Positions 31,357-32,415 of a DNA stretch of 32,415 nucleotides are shown one piece after another. Every line of letters starts with the position of its first letter. The first letter of the stretch is position 1. The stretch comes from Oopsacas minuta (taxonomy: Eukaryota > Porifera > Hexactinellida > Lyssacinosida > Leucopsacidae). Location of the stretch: NCBI GenBank assembly GCA_024704765.1, contig JAKMXF010000076.1:1-32415 (forward strand), written 5' to 3'. The translations under genes were made by a program, and so were the position numbers. The notes under the pieces were generated by a model that was given only the letters and a program-made list of their open reading frames with translations, did not search any database and was not told where the DNA came from.

Positions 31357-32415
31357 ATGGCTAGCGTATCAGTGAACAGAAACTTCATCGAACAAGTAAA
31401 AGAGGGCAGAAGTAAGATTCGAGACTGCTTCAAGAGGTCACATGAAGCTCTACAACTCAGAGAGAGCATCCTCCTCTCTCGTATTGATGAAATCGAGAAA
31501 GATTATAATAACAAAAATCAGGAAGTGAATAAATTGCTAGAGACTTTGAATAAAGAAATAACACACACTGCAGAGACATTCTCCGCAAATAAACTCACTG
31601 ACGTTCAACAAATAATTCAATCAGCTATTAACAAGAAGATAACAGAACTAACAGTTGATACAGACAGTAGTATTGAGTTTGAATGGAACAATCAATTCGA
31701 GACTGACATAAAACAGCTAGGGAGTATTAAGCTTAACAGTCATACTAACATATCTCCCACCCAAACCTTCCCTCCTCAAGTGAAGCCTGTTGTACCTGAC
31801 TACAAGGCTAAACAGCTGCCTACTGCTTACTGCTGTAAAAATTCACACAAGAACGCTCCAGGAGAACTGAGCCGTCCCAAAGGTATAGCAATACATTACC
31901 AAACTGGAGACATATACATAGCGGATTATTGCAACGATCGTGTACAAGTATTTAGCTGTAACGGAGACTATCTCTTCATGTTCAGTGAGAAGATGAACAA
32001 TCCAGTAGGTATCTGTATATCTCAGAATAAAGTGTTTGTTACACAATCGTATGATAATTGCATTAATAAGTACGAGCTAGAAGGGAAACTAATCAAGAGT
32101 GTTGGCAGTAAAGGGAATGGAGAAGCTCAGTTCAACAGTCCACGTGGCCTAGATGTCTCTGATAGAAATAGCAATGTGTACGTATGTGATTGTTATAATT
32201 ACCGAGTTCAAATCTTAACTCAAGAACTCAAGTTCCATTCCATGCTAGGAATAGACTTGTTTAAGCATCCATGTGACGTTAAGGTTACAAGAGACAGAGT
32301 ATTGGTGCTAGATAAGAGTGATCCGTGTATGTTTGTGTTCAATTCAGATCACGTTCTAACCAACAGACTGATAACTAAAGGTGATGGCAAACAAACAAAC
32401 AGTCCATTCTGTTTC
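31357..32415 (+). CDS. NHL-propeller protein, copy D (cut by window edge)
   Basis: Open for 353 codons from ATG to the window end with no stop; by analogy about 70 codons are missing. It starts MASVSVNRNF like copy C. It has the coiled coil, the linker (one codon shorter than in copies B and C, NSHKNAPG) and four complete NHL blades plus part of a fifth. Against copy B, residues 171-353 align without gaps with 28 differences counted by eye. Of these, 26 lie in DA or BC loops (IADYCNDRV, VTQSYDNC, FNSPRG, FKHPCD). Strand cores are unchanged. Confidence 0.88.
   Translation, partial: MASVSVNRNFIEQVKEGRSKIRDCFKRSHEALQLRESILLSRIDEIEKDYNNKNQEVNKLLETLNKEITHTAETFSANKLTDVQQIIQSAINKKITELTVDTDSSIEFEWNNQFETDIKQLGSIKLNSHTNISPTQTFPPQVKPVVPDYKAKQLPTAYCCKNSHKNAPGELSRPKGIAIHYQTGDIYIADYCNDRVQVFSCNGDYLFMFSEKMNNPVGICISQNKVFVTQSYDNCINKYELEGKLIKSVGSKGNGEAQFNSPRGLDVSDRNSNVYVCDCYNYRVQILTQELKFHSMLGIDLFKHPCDVKVTRDRVLVLDKSDPCMFVFNSDHVLTNRLITKGDGKQTNSPFCF

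Noticed and set aside
1-32415. Bacterial operons, CRISPR arrays, prophage or viral genes
   Set aside because: Genes are spliced and animal-like. No regularly spaced repeats or viral proteins were seen.

Overview
This is nuclear DNA from an animal. It is AT-rich, its protein-coding genes have GT-AG introns, and it encodes metazoan-type orthologues with near-full-length matches: CFAP44, IFT172, WEE1, cytosolic HSP70, TYW3 and the start of SF1. Intergenic gaps are short (about 0.4-0.8 kb) apart from a 2 kb gap between two NHL genes. The lineage-specific component is a family of 423-residue coiled-coil plus NHL-propeller proteins. From memory these resemble large NHL/TRIM2-like families in sponges, glass sponges in particular. 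That assignment is an unverified impression.

Layout from left to right. (1) 1-3819: two NHL genes head to head, copy A (minus, cut by the window edge) and copy B (plus), on the arms of an inverted duplication whose spacer holds transposon debris and a GATT microsatellite. (2) 4357-9897: CFAP44, two exons, plus strand. (3) 10261-19310: IFT172, 17 exons, plus strand, starting 363 bp after CFAP44, so two cilium genes are neighbours. (4) 20099-28153: WEE1, six exons, plus strand. Its 5.0 kb third intron contains two complete genes: an intronless HSP70 (same strand, with its own heat-shock elements and TATA box) and a two-exon TYW3 (opposite strand, convergent with HSP70). (5) 28911-29169: the first two coding exons of SF1; the rest is not in the window. 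(6) 29330-32415: a second head-to-head NHL pair, copies C (minus) and D (plus, cut by the window edge), apparently inside an SF1 intron.

I joined exons by hand, using reading-phase continuity and remembered family alignments. The spliced models are CFAP44 1732 aa, IFT172 1745 aa, WEE1 683 aa and TYW3 251 aa, all uninterrupted. Introns and spacers carry several families of short non-autonomous transposons (hAT-like, pogo/Tc1-like) and a tRNA-like element.

Two points stand out. First, the NHL copies are nearly identical in framework, but their amino-acid differences fall almost entirely in the DA and BC loops, which should form one face of the propeller. This looks like a diversifying recognition surface. 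Second, WEE1 is nested around a heat-shock-inducible HSP70, so stress transcription is expected to start inside a cell-cycle checkpoint gene.
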